Source: Carpediemonas membranifera (lineage: Eukaryota; Fornicata). From it: a stretch of 64,000 bases of DNA. Under the pieces are notes generated by a model. That model had not been told where the DNA came from and searched no databases. It saw only the letters and a program-made list of their open reading frames with translations. The position numbers and the translations under genes were made by a program. How positions within the stretch are numbered: position 1 is the stretch's first letter; the number at the start of each line of letters is the position of its first letter. Below, piece after piece: positions 60,352 to 64,000 of the stretch. The stretch covers positions 1,116,001 to 1,180,000 of the forward strand of contig JAHDYR010000053.1 in NCBI GenBank assembly GCA_019828565.1, written 5' to 3'.

Positions 60352-62960
60352 ATGGATAAGGGACCTTTATGTACACAGCCTGAGATTCACGCAGTCCTCT
60401 CATTTGCCGAGAAATTGGATAAGCATGTTCGCTCGGGCGGAAAGAGGCGCTTGCTTAAGCGACTCGGACCCGCGGTGACCTCATACTGCAAGGCGATGGG
60501 TACTGATATTACCAGAAAGTATCAGGCCGCAAAACATCACGATGATGGCTCCAAAAGAACGAAGCACGAACGCGAGGACATCGTATTCCAGGCGATTGTG
60601 GACATTGTTAAGCCCTCCGATGCGATCCTTGAGCGCCGCCTTTTCGACCTATCGACCACTGGTATCGATATTGGCCGCCTATCTCTCTATATCGACCGCT
60701 TCGCTTCCCGCCGCCGTCTCATTGCACCCACGGGCAAGGATTCAGTCCTTCGCGGCCAGTTTTTGCGCGGAATCCAAGACGAAACGCTCAGAGAGGAGGT
60801 TTCTCACGCCTCCAAGGGTCTGTCACTTGACGCGACCTTTTCGACCGCCCTCCTGACATGTAAGCGTCTGGAGGAAGCAATCAAGCTCACTTCAACGTCC
60901 AAGCCTGCCCCTGCTCAAGAGCGCGAACGCTCTAAGCAGTCCGCTGTCCGCAAACGCCCCCCGCGTGAGCAGCGCGAGCCTCAGGATCAGCCGCGCCAAG
61001 ACAAGCGGCAGCAACACCAGCCCCGCCAGTATCAGACGCACTTCCACCAGCAAGGCCAACGTCACGGTCAGCGTCAGCAGCAGACGCAACACCACGGTCA
61101 CCAGCGAGACATCGTATGCTTTAACTGCGGCAGGCCGAACCACCGCGCTTTCGAATGCACCAGAGAGAAGGCCGTGTGCGCGAAGTGCGGCAAGTCGGGG
61201 CACCTAGACAAGTTCTGTCAGGTAAACCCCAGATCATGCTTCTCTGTCTCTGTTTCTACGTCGGCGGCTGAAGGCCAGCGCTCCCTACCCGTCGTGAGTG
61301 CCGTCGTCCCTATGGGTAGCGACGAATCTACCACATGGCACCGTGTCTTATTCGACTGTGGTGCTGACATTTCTCTTGTCAACCCGGCTTCCGCCAGAGC
61401 GGCCGAGCTCATTCCGACGAAGCTCGCTGCACCCATTAAGATCAAGACTCCGGGTGGAACGATCGAGACTGATACGTGTTATGAGGTGCCGTTGAAGATG
61501 TGTAAGTCACCTTTCACCCCGAAAGGTCTATCCACCACAGTCTCCGCGTATGGGGTTGACTGTGCTTATGATCTCCTCTTGTCATATCAGACCATGGTCG
61601 AGTGGGGTATTCTCCCCAGCTTGTGTGAACCGTCTCAGTCTGACAATGAAGACGCCTTGGAGCCTTTCGTGCCAGAGCCTGAGCCGCTCCAGGCGTATAC
61701 TCTGTCTTCGGACTACACTCTCACTCATGACCGCATCCTCGCAGCTTATGCTCATTGCTTTGATGCTCGAGAAGGGTTCTCAGCATTAGAGCCATACGAC
61801 CTCGTACTCAAGGAGGACCGCGTCGTCGCCACGAGATCCAATTACATACCGTACCAGAAGCAGGGCCTGTTCGACGAGCACGTCAACGAACTACTGTCGA
61901 AGAAATACATCGAGGCCAGCTTCTCGCCATACTCTTCTCCAGCATTGCTCGTCCCCAAGGGCAAGGACAAGACCAGGATGGTCGTAGACTTCCGCAGAAT
62001 CAATGATTTGACCACGCCATTCGACTATCCGATCCCCGAGGTTAACACGTGCTTGACCAGGCTTGCTGGTGCCAAGGTCTTCGCCACTCTCGACCTCTCG
62101 AAAGGGTATCACCAGGTCGAGCTGACCGAGCGTTCTAGGCAATACACGGCGTTTATGACCCCCCGTGGGAAGTTCCAATACACCGGAATGCCGTTCGGCC
62201 TGAAGAACGCTGGCGCGCACTTTCAGTACGCGATTGAGCGCGGGTTCCAGGACCTCTTAGGCGACGCCTGCATTATATATATAGATGACATTATCATCTT
62301 TGGACGCTCGGAGCAGGAATATCTGGCCAACCTCGCTAAGGTGCTCCGCCGATGTGACGAGCTCAAGCTATCGTTGAACAAGGAGAAGTCGCATTTCGGC
62401 CTAGCCGAAGTGGAGTTCCTAGGATGGGTTGTGTCCGGCTCGGGTTTCCGGATTGCTCCAGACAGGATCCGCGATGTAGAAGGCCTGCGGCTACCGAAGA
62501 CGAAGAAGGCCACGCAGGCCCTTATGGGATTCCTCAACTTTATGAGAGACTTTGTTCCTAACTTCTCCGAGCTTATCCGACCGTTAGCCCGGGCGGCAAG
62601 CGGCAAGGAGGCTCCGGACGGATTACCTCAGGCAGAGGCGCTGGCCAAGGTTAAGGACCGCCTCTGCCACGCACCGGCACTCGAGCACTTTGACGTTTCG
62701 AAGGATCATGTGGTCATGACAGACGCGTCTGATCTCGGGATCGGGGGTGTTCTCCTCCAGGACGGCAAGCCGGTGTGTTATATGTCCCACGCGTTCTCAG
62801 ATGTGCAGACGCGTTGGAGCACGATCGAACAGGAAGCGTATGCGATTGTCACCGCCCTCCAGAGGTGGCGCCGTTTCCTGTGCTGGACGTCGTTTACTCT
62901 CCTCACTGACCACCGGAACCTGGTCTACATGTCACGATCGTCTAACGCAAAAAGTCCAGC
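60352..62960 (+). CDS. Element D gag-protease-RT-RNase H polyprotein
   Basis: I take the ATG at 60352 (MDKGPLCTQPEIHAVLSFAE); the frame is open to 60289 via non-ATG codons. Gag ends in a Gln/His/Arg-rich linker and two CCHC knuckles, CFNCGRPNHRAFEC and CAKCGKSGHLDKFC. Protease: RVLFDCGADISLVNPASA (D-C-G-A, Asp at 61354-61356). RT: ALLVPKGKDKTRMVVDFRRI, FATLDLSKGYHQVEL, MPFGLKNAGAHFQ, CIIYIDDIIIFG. RNase H: VVMTDASDLGIGGVLLQDGK, TLLTDHRNLVYM. Gag and pol share one frame with no shift, as in several fungal and protist gypsy families. Just after RNase H an AAAAA run has one base too many and the frame is lost. Confidence 0.9.
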
Positions 62961-64000
62961 GTTGGTACGAGTCAATCGCAGACCTAGACTTCACAGTGAA
63001 GCATGTGGCCGGGGTTGACAACGGAGCGGCGGACGGGCTGAGTCGAGTCTTCTCCGCAACTGCCAGACAGGCAACAGCTACCGATGACGAGATCCAGGCA
63101 GCTCATATGCACGGCCAGGCCCACCTCCCGGTTTATACGACGGTAGAGTGGCTGAGATCTAACGGGCTCCGGGCTCCAGTGGATAGGGTAGCGCGGGTCA
63201 TGGATCGTTGCCCCGTGTGCCAACTTACCGCCAAGCCGGCCGAGGCGTCCAGACCGTACCTCCACACGGCGAGCCTGCGACCGTTCCAGCGGGTAGCCAT
63301 GGATACTATTGGCCCCCTGCCAGAGTCTCGCGGGTACAAGTTCATCTTAGTTATTATTGATATGGCCTCGCGGTGGACCGAGCTCGTCCCACTCAAGTCC
63401 ACAAGGGCGGACGAAGCTGTGACTGCCTTCGTCAACGGATGGATTCTCCGGTACGGCGTGCCCAGAGTTCTACAGACAGACGGTGGCAAGCAGTTCGTCA
63501 ACAAGCTATTCACAGATCTATCGGTGCGCGTAGGGTTTGCTACTCACGTCACCACCCCGTACCATCCACAGTCAAACGGCATTGTGGAACGGGCGAACAG
63601 CCGCATTGAGCGCATTTTACGCAACAGGCAATACCAGCTTCGGAGCGAGTTGTGGTCAGACTCCCTCCCTGTCGCGCAGTATATCGTCAACGCGTCTCCC
63701 CACACCGCGACACGCTTAACACCGGCCGAGGTCATCTTCGGTAGCGATTTCCGTGTCCCGGCAGACGTGATGATGGCAGACGTCCAGAGTATGGCTGGAC
63801 AGCCCAGCAGTAATGTTCAAGCAGCTCAGTTAGCCCGAGACTTGGCAGAGGCGAGAATCAAGGTCATGCACCAAGATGCGCTAGACAAAGTGTCAGCAAC
63901 GACACCTATCTCGTCCGACTATGTGTTGGTCAAGTACCCGAATGGACCGCCGTCCAAGTTGGCGTCAGGATGGCGAGGGCCTATGAAGCTAGTGCGTCCT
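62961..64000 (+). CDS. Element D integrase (partial, next frame)
   Basis: After the frame change coding continues with RWYESIADLDFTVKHVAGVD (end of RNase H), then an HHCC-like zinc domain (HMHGQAHLP...CPVCQLTAKP) and the DDE core: VAMDTIGPLPESRGYKFILV, LQTDGGKQFVNKLF, PYHPQSNGIVERANSRIERI. The window ends in the integrase C-terminal domain (KLASGWRGPMKLVRP). No ATG begins this part, so it belongs to the upstream polyprotein. Confidence 0.88.

Larger units (their letters stand above)
60352..64000 (+). mobile_element. Ty3/gypsy element D, continues past the window edge
   Basis: Plus-strand gag-protease-RT-RNase H-integrase in one long frame, with a single-base frame change at about 62950, cut off by the window end in the integrase C-terminal domain. 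Codon use is C-biased but differs from element C, and the proteins are clearly not the same family. The 3' end is not seen, so LTRs cannot be tested. Confidence 0.88.

Noticed and set aside
62945-62960. AAAAA run in element D considered as a programmed frameshift site
   Set aside because: The shift lies between RNase H and integrase, where recoding is not known in gypsy elements, and no heptamer fits the needed +1 direction. A one-base homopolymer error or mutation is more likely.

Overview
This is a eukaryotic window from a flagellated protist. Evidence: spliceosomal GT-AG introns, a full set of eukaryote-only genes (ribosomal protein eS1, dynein light chain LC8, Sar1, Rab, kinesin-9, HID1, a Mi-2/CHD-like protein, a cyclin), very short gene spacing, and LTR and non-LTR retrotransposons. 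The three introns I can define are only 28-31 nt long and end in CACAG/CATAG, with a pyrimidine-NAC element fused to the 3' splice site. This resembles the fused branch point/3' splice site known from Giardia, Trichomonas and other metamonads, so a metamonad (for example a free-living fornicate) is my best guess. No rRNA or other marker here settles this.

Region 1 (1-27.1 kb) is a compact, intact gene block. In order: the tail of an upstream eS1 copy, eS1, LC8, a huge acidic FDDF-repeat protein with one frameshift inside its repeat array, an unknown 857-residue protein, Sar1 (29-nt intron), a TANGO6/RTP1-like HEAT protein, a membrane-anchored short-chain dehydrogenase, a type I membrane protein, a kinesin-9 motor (two tiny introns, one inside the P-loop codons), a divergent CHD/Mi-2-like protein, a PHD-like zinc protein, an atypical Rab, a SAM methyltransferase and HID1. 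Several belong to membrane traffic (Sar1, HID1, TANGO6, Rab, possibly the FDDF protein) or to the cilium (kinesin-9). A 5'-truncated reverse-transcriptase remnant with a 17-bp target-site duplication sits just upstream of Sar1.

Region 2 (27.1-39.1 kb) is gene-poor and decayed. It holds a probable IFT139 (TTC21) fragment, a helical-repeat gene broken by indels and a stop, a frameshifted non-LTR retrotransposon, a Ty3/gypsy remnant with an RT-to-RNase H deletion, an intact cyclin, and a frameshifted lysine-rich gene.

Region 3 (39.1-64 kb) is a retrotransposon nest. There is a chromodomain-bearing Ty3/gypsy element flanked by 74-bp terminal repeats; a truncated gypsy copy; an 8.66-kb LINE with a 13-bp target-site duplication that landed in the acidic tail of another gypsy derivative; and two further Ty3/gypsy elements arranged head to head around a perfect hairpin, the last running off the window. 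The LINE's first ORF carries what looks like a Maelstrom (MAEL)-type DnaQ-H nuclease domain, which is the most interesting item here. Many single-base frameshifts lie in G/C homopolymers of repeated sequence, so some of the apparent decay may be uncorrected assembly error.
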